Translations under genes and position numbers: made by a program
The notes under the pieces: generated by a model
Database searches by the model: none
Told to the model about the DNA's origin: nothing
What the model saw: the letters and a program-made list of their open reading frames with translations, nothing else
Source of the DNA: CAWAXW01 sp963786155
Lineage (GTDB): Bacteria > Actinomycetota > CADDZG01 > WHSQ01
Direction of reading: 5' to 3'
Assembly: GCA_963786155.1 (NCBI GenBank)
Contig: CAWAXW010000006.1
Span: 558,001 to 622,000 of the forward strand
Length of the DNA: 64,000 nucleotides
Shown here: positions 16,816-25,590 of the stretch, piece after piece
Position numbering within the stretch: position 1 is the first letter of the stretch
Layout: each line of letters opens with the position of its first letter

Positions 16816-18588
16816 CTAGCGTGTCGTTGTCTTACGCCGCGCCGATGGTTTCTTGCGAGCGGCAGACGTCTTTCGTCCCGCGGCCTTATTCCTGGCCGGC
16901 GCTCTCCGTGTGGTGCTTGTCCTCTTGCGGACGCTCGTCTTGTTCCGTGAACGACCAGCCGTCTTGAGCGTCATCTTCTTGCGTGACGAGCGTGACGTTG
17001 TCTTCTTGGGTTTCGCGCAGTACGGACAGTTTGGAGGATGGGCGATATTCGCGACCAAGAGACCGTTCGGGATGATGTGCCAGAGCGCAGCCTCCAGCGC
17101 AGTGATTTTCTTCAGGTCTGCGTTTGTCTCGGCGTTGAACAGTCTCCATGTGTGCTTGGGATCCTTGTGATGCTTCCCTAGCCGGGCAGCGAGCCCGGCA
17201 TCCGACTTTCCCACGTAGACATTGCGGGGGCTGCCGTCGGAATTGAGCGAAACAAGTACGTAAACCCCTCCAGTCTTGCCGGGCGCCAGTTGCTTGATGT
17301 TGGCCTTCGTGAACTCCCGCATGGATGGAGGGTTGAACACCGTCCTTGCTGACTGCAATCTCTTCTGGAGCACCTTGGTGCGCGCCTTCTTCTCAAGAGC
17401 TGTGAAAGCCTTCTCATTCAGCTTTAGCCCAGGAAGGAGCTTTAGTCCCATCTGTACGCTGATGCGACGCCAAGCCGTCGCGCCGGTGCCGAACTTCGCG
17501 TATGCCCCCGTCGTTCTCTTCCATGCCGTTTCTCGGTCTCGCAGGATTGGATCGAGAACCTTCTTGATCGTCTTCTTTGAGGTGTCCTCGTGGCGAATCT
17601 GGCAAAGGTCGTAGACGAGGGGGGCGATCGAATGGAAGGCATAGACCCCGGTTGTTCGCCTAAGCAAATGAGACTTCCATTCCTCGCCCCACGCGCTCGG
17701 GTAGCGCTCCTGGATGACTGACCAATAAGTCGAGAGGAAGCTAGCGACATCGTCGCTGACGAGCCGCCCTAAGGTCCGACTCTCCTGACAGATAGGGGCG
17801 AGACTCTCTATGAACGTGCGTTCGGCCACCACCTCCTTCTCATTGTCATCGGGACCAGAGATGGCATGGTTCCAAGGCGAAGGCTCGTCATCGAGCAGGA
17901 TCGTGATCGCTAGGCCCTTCAACCTCCATTCGTCGAACCTCAAAGCTTCTGCGAGACGGATCGCGTCCTCGTGGCTCCTGCTCGCGATAACGCGAAGCTC
18001 AAGGTCCGCTTTCACCTTTGTCTGGTTGGTGTTGATCGTAAGGAACTGGGCGGCTTCTTGAGGCAATTCGAGTCTGTCCACGATCGATACCGGAAGCGTG
18101 AAGTCCTCGAAGGTTGGGTCATCACCCGCCGCGGCGATGAGCCCTGCGATTCTGTGCTGGCCGTCGACTTGAGCTAGTCGCGTGCTGTCAAAGATCCGCA
18201 GGGTTCCGGTCTGGTCATCCAGCTTTGTGAATACCGGTCGACCACCTGATGGTCGAGCGTTCAGCAGCACCGTCGATGGGAGCATCGGGAGGATGACGTC
18301 GTGGGCAGCAAAATCTCCCCGTATGAACCTCGCGATCGCTCTTGCCCTCTCGGAACTGATCCCGCGCTGGTAGCCGCCGAAAGCCCCGTACTCGTTTAGT
18401 TGGAACCGTTCAACCAAGAGAATCTGTTGGTCTGACCATGTCTTCAGCTGCTTGGCGGTGGCAGCTATCAGGTAGATCACGTGATCGGCCTGACGGACCT
18501 TGATTGCAGGGACGTCGTAGTAGGGAGGTGCTTTCGCAAGGGGCTCTGCCTTCGCGTTCTTAACTACTTCTAGGCGGCTGTTTGCCAT
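16816..18588 (-). CDS. DGQHR-domain protein fused to GIY-YIG nuclease-like domain and basic tail
   Basis: 590 residues in three parts. Residues about 25-270 are a DGQHR/DndB-type (ParB-like fold) domain: RLAQVDGQHRIAGL at 138-150 and FLTINTNQTKVKADL at 182-196. A linker region (270-430) follows. Residues about 440-510 resemble a GIY-YIG nuclease: GGVYVL (Y443), NVYVGKSDAGLAARLGKHH (Y458, G460, R469, H473/474) and ITALEAALW (E499). Then CPYC and a 60-residue Lys/Arg/Ser/Thr-rich tail (528-590), histone-H1-like, likely to bind DNA non-specifically. DGQHR proteins are known from phosphorothioate (DndB) and deazaguanine DNA-modification systems, but no dnd or dpd genes are here. Next to a restriction-modification cassette; probably a DNA-targeting defence protein. 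No signal peptide. Confidence 0.78.
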   Translation of the reverse strand: MANSRLEVVKNAKAEPLAKAPPYYDVPAIKVRQADHVIYLIAATAKQLKTWSDQQILLVERFQLNEYGAFGGYQRGISSERARAIARFIRGDFAAHDVILPMLPSTVLLNARPSGGRPVFTKLDDQTGTLRIFDSTRLAQVDGQHRIAGLIAAAGDDPTFEDFTLPVSIVDRLELPQEAAQFLTINTNQTKVKADLELRVIASRSHEDAIRLAEALRFDEWRLKGLAITILLDDEPSPWNHAISGPDDNEKEVVAERTFIESLAPICQESRTLGRLVSDDVASFLSTYWSVIQERYPSAWGEEWKSHLLRRTTGVYAFHSIAPLVYDLCQIRHEDTSKKTIKKVLDPILRDRETAWKRTTGAYAKFGTGATAWRRISVQMGLKLLPGLKLNEKAFTALEKKARTKVLQKRLQSARTVFNPPSMREFTKANIKQLAPGKTGGVYVLVSLNSDGSPRNVYVGKSDAGLAARLGKHHKDPKHTWRLFNAETNADLKKITALEAALWHIIPNGLLVANIAHPPNCPYCAKPKKTTSRSSRKKMTLKTAGRSRNKTSVRKRTSTTRRAPARNKAAGRKTSAARKKPSARRKTTTR

Positions 18589-18680
18589 CGTCGGTCCCTC
18601 CCGTCCGCAGGCTTTCGACGATAAGACGTTTCGGGAGAGATGTCCTCTCGAGGTGGAGCTACGTAACGACCCCTCATGGC

Positions 18681-19083
18681 TCAGCCCTCGTCCTGTTGAA
18701 GAAGGATCCGGCCATTATCTCGGCGGAACAACTGTGGGTAATTGTGCACCCGGGCATGAACCTGGTGCGGTCCAGGTGGGCGGTTGTCGCGGCGTCGATA
18801 AAGATTGCGCTCCTCGATGATGGCCGCCAGTTCTGGCACGCGCAACCCTTCGGGATGCTCGCTGAGGACCATTTCCATCGCGCCGTGGAGAGTCAGATGT
18901 CCGCGGACCGCGCCGGTGGCCACGTCATCTTCTTGTGCGAGCCAAGAACGAGCGTTGTCTATGTCGCGCTCGAAGTGCCTTCCGGCGATCCTCGAGCTCG
19001 GCCAACTCTCGTTCCGCTTCCTGCAGAGCGGATTCGAGCTTTCCTCGGTGTTCCTCCCGGAACTTGCCGAGCGGCGTAGACAT
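18681..19083 (-). CDS. coiled-coil/HARE-HTH-like protein, one frameshift
   Basis: From ATG 19083 the first frame reads MSTPLGKFREEHRGKLESAL and continues with a coiled coil (EAERELAELEDRRKAL). It would stop near 18925, but a second frame continues sensibly (ARSWLAQEDDVATGAVRG). That frame then carries a winged-helix domain of the HARE-HTH type: LTLHGAMEMVLSEHPEG, VPELAAIIEERNLYRRRD, HQVHARVHNYPQLFRRDNG and RILL. One base error near 18960-18990 would join them into about 134 residues. HARE-HTH domains occur in restriction and chromatin proteins. A palindrome lies 29 bases upstream. Confidence 0.6.
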
Positions 19084-19111
19084 TTGTACCACTCCCTTCG
19101 TCCTCTATATG

Positions 19112-19127
19112 GACACTAAATAGTGTC
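19112..19127. promoter_or_regulatory. palindromic operator candidate
   Basis: GACACTA-AA-TAGTGTC, a 7+2+7 palindrome, between the divergent HARE-HTH-like gene (start 19083) and the gene at 19318. Placed where a repressor could control the leftward gene. Regulator unknown. Confidence 0.4.
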
Positions 19128-19223
19128 TGAAAGTGCAGGAGAACTGGGAAGTGCGCAAGGCCCTTGGGTCGGGTGCAGAGCGTGCCCTGTAGTGCCGCCG
19201 AAATGGTCAGAACAAGTTAAGGG

Positions 19224-19252
19224 TTGCAAATCAGAGCCGAGACAGATATAAA
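19224..19252 (+). promoter_or_regulatory. sigma70-type promoter
   Basis: TTGCAA, 17-base spacer, TATAAA: close to consensus on the plus strand, giving a leader of about 60 bases to the gene at 19318, which has GGAGGGAG as ribosome binding site. Confidence 0.55.
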
Positions 19253-19317
19253 CAGATTGGATACCGGCTGATAGAGGACCGATACTGAGTCGGCACAGCC
19301 GGTAGGAGGGAGACCAG

Positions 19318-19782
19318 ATGGAACAGAGGAACGGAGGAGGCGGAGGCATGGTTCCGCTCTATGTGCCGCCGGAGCATTACGAAACCATGGTGTCGCACCT
19401 CGCGAGCGTCCTCGCGGGGAGGGGTCTGACTTCGGTGATTTACCAGCGGGACGGGGTCGAGTGGGCAGAGGCTGAGGTCCGCGAATTCGCCGCTGCGGCT
19501 GGGAAGTGGGAGTTTGCCGAGTCGTACGTCCGTTACATCGCCGAGCGGGCGCCGGCACCGGTCGAGGTCCAAATCATGGCAAAGGACCTGAAGGTGGATC
19601 CAGGCAGTATCGGAGGAAGGCTCAGCGGTCTCGGGAAGTGGCTGAAGCAGCATGGCAAGATCCGGCCAGGCGCCCAGGGTCAGGCGGTGTGGCCCCTCGA
19701 CACGTCATATGACGCAGCGGGTCGCGCGGTGTACCGGATGAGCGAGGCAGTCGCCGACGTGATACTTGAGGTCATCGGCTAG
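19318..19782 (+). CDS. hypothetical protein
   Basis: 154 residues, no family recognised. It begins MEQRNGGGGGMVPLYVPPEH; the second ATG (after five glycines) could also serve as start. The N-terminal part looks alpha/beta. The C-terminal half (VQIMAKDLKVDPGSIGGRLS then GLGKWLKQHGKI) resembles a winged helix. A strong promoter and ribosome binding site precede it and a terminator hairpin follows, so it is an independent single-gene transcript. Confidence 0.6.
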   Translation: MEQRNGGGGGMVPLYVPPEHYETMVSHLASVLAGRGLTSVIYQRDGVEWAEAEVREFAAAAGKWEFAESYVRYIAERAPAPVEVQIMAKDLKVDPGSIGGRLSGLGKWLKQHGKIRPGAQGQAVWPLDTSYDAAGRAVYRMSEAVADVILEVIG

Positions 19783-19802
19783 GCCGACTGGGTTAACGCG
19801 AT

Positions 19803-19827
19803 GGGGGCGCGACGGCGTCCCCTTTTT
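19803..19827 (+). terminator. Rho-independent terminator
   Basis: GGGG-GCGC-GACG-GCGT-CCCC stem with one G:U pair followed by five T residues, 20 bases after the stop of the gene at 19318. Confidence 0.65.
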
Positions 19828-20079
19828 CGCTGTCCAGATTTCGCACGGCGAACCCGGACCAGTTCGACACAAGATTCGGGTCCATCAGTGTTTGTCGCGG
19901 TGGGGATCGGGTCACCAACCCCTTAATTCGGGGTGACGAAGCGCCATGGCCTTATCCAGGAGACTCGATTGGGGCGCGCGGTTGATGGTGACTCAACATC
20001 TCCCACTGTGCTGCCGACGACGCAGCGCGAGGCTGTGTGCCAATTGGAACGGTCCTATGGCGACTATTGACGAGCTGCT

Positions 20080-20691
20080 CTAAGCCGGAGCCCACGCGAC
20101 TGTGCCCAGTAACGTGTCCGGTTCCAGAATCACAACCGCTTTTTGTGCGAGGAGAGTTGCTGTAGTTGTCTTCGGTGTCTCGAGGTATTCCCGGATCGCA
20201 TCGACAGGATCGGTACCAATTTCGACCTTCAGCGCGCGCACGAAGAGATCGATTCTGCGACCTTCGTATTCGGGATGTAGACGGGCGTTCTTTTGACGAC
20301 CGAATTTCGAGGGGCCGAAGTCGTAGCACCAGTGTGCCCGATAGGGAATCGTTACATCGGGAACGTCGGCGTAGAACTCATAAATGTCAAAGTCCTTGAC
20401 ACCATTGGCGCCGTCGACGAAATGAAGTGCGGCGCCCTGACACAAGGCAGAGCAAAGAAACCTGTCTTGATAGACATTTGTCGGTTTCTCATAGCGGAAC
20501 CATCGCTCCCGATGGGCTTTCGCGAAATCGGCTAGGGTGCGTAAATCCCCCGTTGTGATTGTTTCCAGTGATCTGTCATTCCCTTTGGTGTCGGTCACAT
20601 GTCCAATGAAAGCAGAATGTTTCGCGTAGAACCACCGGTCGCTCCGCGATTTTGCTCCCGGGCACCGAGTTGCGTAGCTCGAGGCTGCCAA
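20080..20691 (-). CDS. hypothetical protein with nucleotidyltransferase-like residues
   Basis: 203 residues. SALCQGAALHFVDGANG then VKDFDIYEFYADVP, and later GRRIDLFVRAL, gives a G-x-A...DxD (D100, D102)...D148 pattern that resembles the nucleotidyltransferase fold. DFGPSKFGRQ between them is a strongly patterned segment. I do not know a named family. GC content is near one half, below the chromosome average, so the gene is probably acquired. Downstream of the possible nuclease gene at 20754 on the same strand (62-base gap). Confidence 0.5.
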   Translation of the reverse strand: MAASSYATRCPGAKSRSDRWFYAKHSAFIGHVTDTKGNDRSLETITTGDLRTLADFAKAHRERWFRYEKPTNVYQDRFLCSALCQGAALHFVDGANGVKDFDIYEFYADVPDVTIPYRAHWCYDFGPSKFGRQKNARLHPEYEGRRIDLFVRALKVEIGTDPVDAIREYLETPKTTTATLLAQKAVVILEPDTLLGTVAWAPA

Positions 20692-20753
20692 GGGGCACTC
20701 AAGGGCAACTCCTTAGTACCGGCACCATCAGCCTCGTTGAAGTGTGAGGCGTC

Positions 20754-21779
20754 TTAGCATCCGGACTTTGGGGTCGGAGTTATCGAAACTGCTTCTGACT
20801 CGAGGAAGTCCAGCTGACTGCTCTCCGTTAAGCCTTCCTCTTCCGACAGTGACGCTGTCGGCTTGACTTCCACGACATCTCCTGTTTCTAAAAGGTTGAC
20901 TTGAGACATGCTTCGGATGACTTCGAGCACCTCAATAATGGGGAACCCACGTCGAGCCTCTAGCTCTTGAGTTATGTAGCGGTCTTCGGCGTCGGGTAGT
21001 GCCACAGGCTTAGGTACGTACGCATCAGCATTAAGGAAAGCTCGAACGAGATTGAATGCTTTATAGAAGAGCTCCATGAAGCCGCCGTCATAGGGTAGAG
21101 GCAGCCGGATCAGATTCAAGTCAGCATCCTTTCGAGGAGCATCCTTGGTGTTGACCTTTGGATAAATCCCAACGTGTAAACCTTGGGCACCTTCCAAGTG
21201 GCTCGGATTGATCTTCACGGTTGTTCCGACCCATTTATCAGGCGCAGCGTTACCAACAAACAGGTCAGCCTTCCAGAGCCCACGGATGCTTCTCGGAAGC
21301 TTGTTACGCGCTTCGTGGCGACGGTAGGCTTTGATAATCTTTGGTATGTATCCCTTTAGCTTGGGTGGTCTGCCGCGGTTGCCAACATGCACAACGGAAT
21401 CCGGACTCAGAGCGTTCTGCACGGATTCAAGAATTGGAATTCGGCCTTCCTTCTCTGGTCCGAACAGGATGGATTCCGATCCCCCATCAATTCCGCAAAA
21501 GTCGTTTAGAACCTCACTAGCCAGCGGATAAATCAAATCGTGCTGGCTTGCGATTGCCTCGTGAACGGCGAATTCAAAGCAGATACCCGCGTCGCCGCTT
21601 CCCTCTCTGAATTCACGGGAGAGGTCGGCAAGCGTAATAGTCGCGATGCCACCGAGACGTTCTACCCTCGTAGTGTTTAGCGAGTTGAGGGAAGCCTCCA
21701 GTATTGGAGCCACCATCGCGAATTTGGATCGAACTGGATCTGAGATTTCTTCTAATTGAAGGCTCTTTAGGACCCTCAT
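20754..21779 (-). CDS. hypothetical protein, possible PD-(D/E)XK nuclease
   Basis: About 341 residues from ATG 21779, chosen because AAAGGGGG lies seven bases upstream; the ATG at 21821 has none. A segment LWKADLFVGNAAPDKWVGT followed by TVKINPSHL resembles the D-xn-(E/T)xK strand pair of restriction-like nucleases, with acidic residues earlier in FEFAVHEAIASQHD. This is weak evidence. GC content is visibly low, unlike the flanking genes, indicating transfer. It pairs with the nucleotidyltransferase-like gene downstream. Confidence 0.45.
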   Translation of the reverse strand: MRVLKSLQLEEISDPVRSKFAMVAPILEASLNSLNTTRVERLGGIATITLADLSREFREGSGDAGICFEFAVHEAIASQHDLIYPLASEVLNDFCGIDGGSESILFGPEKEGRIPILESVQNALSPDSVVHVGNRGRPPKLKGYIPKIIKAYRRHEARNKLPRSIRGLWKADLFVGNAAPDKWVGTTVKINPSHLEGAQGLHVGIYPKVNTKDAPRKDADLNLIRLPLPYDGGFMELFYKAFNLVRAFLNADAYVPKPVALPDAEDRYITQELEARRGFPIIEVLEVIRSMSQVNLLETGDVVEVKPTASLSEEEGLTESSQLDFLESEAVSITPTPKSGC

Positions 21780-21918
21780 ATCGCCCCCTTTCCTGTGTAT
21801 CTGCCTCGTTGCTTGCTTCAACCAAAGGATTGTTGATGTAGAGGCTATGCATATCGCGAGGCTCTTGCCCTTGCTCTTGAACGACTATCGGCTTGTCCAA
21901 GCCAGACGTAATCACTCG

Positions 21919-22668
21919 CTATTCAGCGAGGCGCTCCTTACGTACTCCGTAGAGATAGAAGAAGGGGATAAAAGCCTCTGCGTCATGAGTCCATCCATTG
22001 CTCTTGAGCTGCTCCACGCTTCGTCTTCCCGACATCGCTCGGAACAGCTCCCACCGGGATGGGACGCGCAGCGTCGCGCTCGGCTCGTCGGCTCCTACCG
22101 TCCACGACTTGTCGGGAGCTTCGATCGTGAGGCCCGGCCCCCCTTGGGTGCGCAGCCTTAAGTCCATCACTGCTATGTAGCCGCCCAGGCCCATCTTGAT
22201 CGGGAGGGCCTCGCGGCCTCGGACTATGTCGAGCGCTCCGTAGATGTCTTGTTGGTGGACCGTTAGATCCGTCAGCAGGACGCGGCCCGCTATCTCGCCG
22301 GGGACGCCTTCGGGCCAGGCGATCTCGCCTCGCATCATCGACGTGACCGTCTCCGTGTGCTTGTCCCACTCGGCGACGATGTCTTCGATTGAGTTGTCCT
22401 TGCGCACGGCTACGTGGCCCGCGGTCCATTCGTTGAGCACCTTCACGGCCTCGGGCTCGCCCAGCGCGGAGAAGAACGCGGAGGGGTAGTCGCCCTCGGA
22501 AACGCTCGAGACGTCGCCGGTCAGGTGCGCGACCACGTCCTTGATCGTCCAGATCGGGGTCGCCGGGACTGCTCGGTTCAGCTCGTCCTCGGACAAGCCG
22601 AGCACGAGCTCGGTGATGGTGCCCCTGGTCTCGATGAATACGTCGGCTAGATCTCCCATGGCGCCCAC
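21919..22668 (-). CDS. DinB_2/maleylpyruvate isomerase N-terminal domain protein
   Basis: 249 residues, with PIWTIKDVVAHLTGDVSSV in the first helix bundle and LLTDLTVHQQDIYGALDI supplying later metal-ligand-like histidines. This is the four-helix DinB-like fold of mycothiol-dependent enzymes (TIGR03083 type). The C-terminal part is SCP2-like. Actinobacterial families of this type act on unknown small molecules using mycothiol. One of four members in this window. Confidence 0.7.
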   Translation of the reverse strand: MGAMGDLADVFIETRGTITELVLGLSEDELNRAVPATPIWTIKDVVAHLTGDVSSVSEGDYPSAFFSALGEPEAVKVLNEWTAGHVAVRKDNSIEDIVAEWDKHTETVTSMMRGEIAWPEGVPGEIAGRVLLTDLTVHQQDIYGALDIVRGREALPIKMGLGGYIAVMDLRLRTQGGPGLTIEAPDKSWTVGADEPSATLRVPSRWELFRAMSGRRSVEQLKSNGWTHDAEAFIPFFYLYGVRKERLAE

Positions 22669-22685
22669 CTTAACGGGACGACTTG

Positions 22686-23051
22686 CTAGCAGGGTCCTTC
22701 CTCTACATCGCCGACCGTGCTGTCGAAGTGGCCGGTGAAGTTCCCGCTGGTGGACTCCAGACAGAAGGCATCGGCGCTGACGCTTCCGACCGTGATCTCC
22801 GTCGCCGGCTCCACTTCCACCGCCGCGAGAACGGCGTCGATGTCATCGGTGTACTCGGCGTGCTCGGTGAAATAGACCTCCATGGCTGTGGACGCCTCGA
22901 GGAGCGAGGTGCTGACGTCCAACTCGGCCTCGGCGTCCCCGGTGATCTCTTCGACCGCTTCGTCCGCCTCTCCGGGCTCGTCTTCCCCGCAGGCCCCGGC
23001 GGCCATCGCCATCAGGGCAACCATGCAGAGTGCGAGTGCCTTGGATCTCAT
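22686..23051 (-). CDS. small secreted lipoprotein
   Basis: Start at ATG 23051 with GGAGG seven bases upstream. A 20-residue hydrophobic signal ends in a lipobox MAAGAC, so the cysteine should be lipidated. The acidic mature part (EDEPGEADEAVEEITGD) is followed by a domain resembling the globular part of pseudopilins (FTEHAEYTDDIDAVL, DAFCLESTSGNFTGHF). Function unknown. Confidence 0.65.
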   Translation of the reverse strand: MRSKALALCMVALMAMAAGACGEDEPGEADEAVEEITGDAEAELDVSTSLLEASTAMEVYFTEHAEYTDDIDAVLAAVEVEPATEITVGSVSADAFCLESTSGNFTGHFDSTVGDVEEGPC

Positions 23052-23175
23052 GTGGGTCCTCCATCGCTCGTGGGGCGGCCACTGTCCCGGGTGTGCCCTC
23101 AATCAGCCCGCCCAAAACGACCATTTAGGGCAAATGCACGAAGGAGGGGGCTCCTTCTCCCTCGAATCCAGAGCT

Positions 23176-25533
23176 ATGAAAACATCTTGGAAGCGCCTCG
23201 TCGCGCCTTTCGCGGTGCTCTGTCTCGTCTTGGCCGGCCTGGGGCTCGTGCCCCTCGCCCCCTCGGCGGCCGGGGTCGCGGGACGCGTGGGTCTTGTCAC
23301 CGTCGACAGCCTCCCGCTCAATGCGAACGGGGAGAGCGCCCTCGAGAGCGAGCCCAACTCGCCCGGGGCCGACTGGCTCCTCGACCAGCGCATCACCAAG
23401 CGCTCGGTCTCGGCCCAGTCCTACCAGCGCGCCCTGGCCCAGTCGGCCCGGAGCGAGCGCCGGACCATGCAGGCCGCGCCCGAGTACGGGACGGCCGAGT
23501 GGGAGCTCCTCGGGCCCACGAACATCGGGGGCCGGGTCGTCGACGTGGCCGTCGATCCGCTCCTTGAAGACACCGTCTACGCGGCCACCGCCAGCGGCGG
23601 GGTGTGGAAGTCGACCGATGCGGGCGTCACCTTCACCTACTCGTGGCCCGACGACATCACCCAGGCCATGGGGGCCCTTGCAGTTGGAAGCGACGGCACG
23701 CTCTACGCCGGCACGGGCGAGGCCAACCCCGGCGGCGGCTCCATCACTTACGGCGGCACCGGTATCTATCGCTCGCGCGATCAGGGCGCGACGTGGGAGT
23801 TCGTCGGGTTGCCGACCTCGGGCGCCTTCGGGCGCATCGCGGTCGACCCGACGAACCCCCAGCGCGTGTTCGCGGCCGCGGCCGGCAACCTCTACAAGCA
23901 GGGCGGCCAGCGGGGCCTCTACCTCTCTGAGGACGGCGGCGACACGTGGGAGCGGGTCCTCGACGGGCAGACCCCGACGACCGGGGCGGCCGACATCGCG
24001 ATCGATCTGCAGAACCCCAACAACATCCTCGTGGGCATGTGGGACCACCAGCGCACGCCGGGCTTCCGCATGTACTCGGGCGAGGGCTCGGGCGTGTGGC
24101 GCTCGGGTGACGGCGGGCTGACCTGGACCGAGATCGAGCTCGCGCACGGCCTCGAGCCGATCGACGTCGGTCGCATCGGGGTCGCGTTCGCACCCTCTTC
24201 GCCGAGCCGCGCCTACGCGATCGTCGCCAGCAAGATGAGCGGCCACGGCGTCGGGTTGTTCCGCAGCGACGACGGCGGGCTCAGTTTCACCAAGACCGCG
24301 GTCGCAGGGGGAAGCCTCAGCCAGTCGAGCTTCGGTTGGTGGTTCGGGCGCCTGTGGGTCGACCCGACGCGCCCGACACCTTGTGGATCCCCGGCGTGAG
24401 CCTGCTGCGTTCGTTGGACGGCGGGGACACCGTCGCCTCGGTCGGCGGCATGCACGCGGACCAGCACGCGATGGCGTGGGACGCTAAGGTCCCGGGCCGT
24501 GTCTACCTCGGCAACGACGGCGGGATGTACAGAAGCGATAACGACGGCTCCGCCTGGACCGCTGCGACCGCGCAAGGTTGGACCCAGAGCTACACGATCG
24601 ACGTCGGCGAGCTCAACCCCGACCACGTCGTTACCGGGCTCCAGGACAACGGCTGCAACAAGAACTGGACGGGGAATGAGAGCGGGCCCGACCAGTGGGT
24701 GAGCTACGGGCTCTGCGGCGACGGGCTCGAGACGCTCATCAACCCGACGCACGAGGCGACGCTCTACGCGTGCTCGCAGTATGGGTCGTGCAGCATCTCG
24801 CCGGGAGGCATCCCCGCCGGCGTGCCCATGGTCTTCGACTCGCCCCGTAAGGGCTGGTGGACGCCGATCGTGTTCGATCCGACCGCCTCCACGACGATGT
24901 ACTTCGGCGGCAACACCGTAAACCGGAGTCTCGACGGCGGTGTCGGCTGGGTCGAAGATCAGCCCGGACCTGTCGAAGAACGAGGCCCAGGAGGACCCCA
25001 ACGCCGGCTACCGGATCCGCGGCGTCATCACCACGATCGCAGTGTCGAAGTCGAACCCGAACATCGTGTGGGCCGGCACGGACGACGGCAACCTGTGGAA
25101 GACCTCGAACGCGCTCGCGCCGACCGGCGTCACCTGGACCCAGGTCGTGGACGACTCGGCTCTGTCGGGGGCCTGGATCACCAGGATCGCGATCGACCCG
25201 GTCGACCCGAACGTCGTCTACGTGACCCATTCCGGATATCGCAACGCGATCGACTTCGCCCACGTGGCGAAGACCACCGACGGCGGGACGACGTGGGAGA
25301 ACATCTCGGGCGATCTCCCGGCCGCGCCGGTCAACGACATCGCGATCGTCGGTTCGAATCTCGTGGTCGCGAGCGACGTCGGCGTCTTCATCACCGAGGA
25401 CCAGAAGAAGTGGTACCGCTTAGGGGCCGACCTCCCGGCCGTTCCGGTCATCGACATGCGCTACCACCAACCGACCAACACACTGACCGTGGGCACCTTC
25501 GGCCACGGCGTGCAACGCATAGCTCTTCCCTAA
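23176..25533 (+). CDS. secreted sortilin/BNR-type beta-propeller protein, two frameshifts
   Basis: ATG 23176 opens a signal peptide (MKTSWKRLVAPFAVLCLVLA). It is followed by repeated BNR/Asp-box motifs of the VPS10/sortilin type: GVWKSTDAGVTFTYSW, GIYRSRDQGATWEF, GLYLSEDGGDTWERV, GVWRSGDGGLTWTE, GMYRSDNDGSAWT, and KTTDGGTTWENIS. The frame changes near 24380 and again near 24950, after which the propeller continues to TAA 25533. The joined product is about 785 residues. Exported; possibly binds or cleaves polysaccharide, but no catalytic residues are identified. Its end faces the cruciform repeat. Confidence 0.72.
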
Positions 25534-25545
25534 GCCTGGGGACGG

Positions 25546-25590
25546 AATCTTCCGGTTGGACGTCGGTTTTCGACGCTCAGCCGGAAGATT
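25546..25590. repeat. intergenic cruciform repeat, copy A
   Basis: Perfect 10-base arms AATCTTCCGG (25546-25555) and CCGGAAGATT (25581-25590) enclose an inner hairpin CGTCG-GTTTT-CGACG. The right arm is followed by TTCGGGG and GGGGGAC. A second copy with the same outer arms and flank lies at 33651-33698. Both lie between convergent genes. Confidence 0.7.

Noticed and set aside
16816..18588. Dnd phosphorothioation or Dpd deazaguanine system
   Set aside because: Only a DGQHR domain is present. No DndA/C/D/E, DpdA or sulfur/deazaguanine genes lie in the window.
18582..19079. 165-residue plus-strand frame
   Set aside because: Antisense to the HARE-HTH-like gene, which has recognisable domain motifs; this frame has none.
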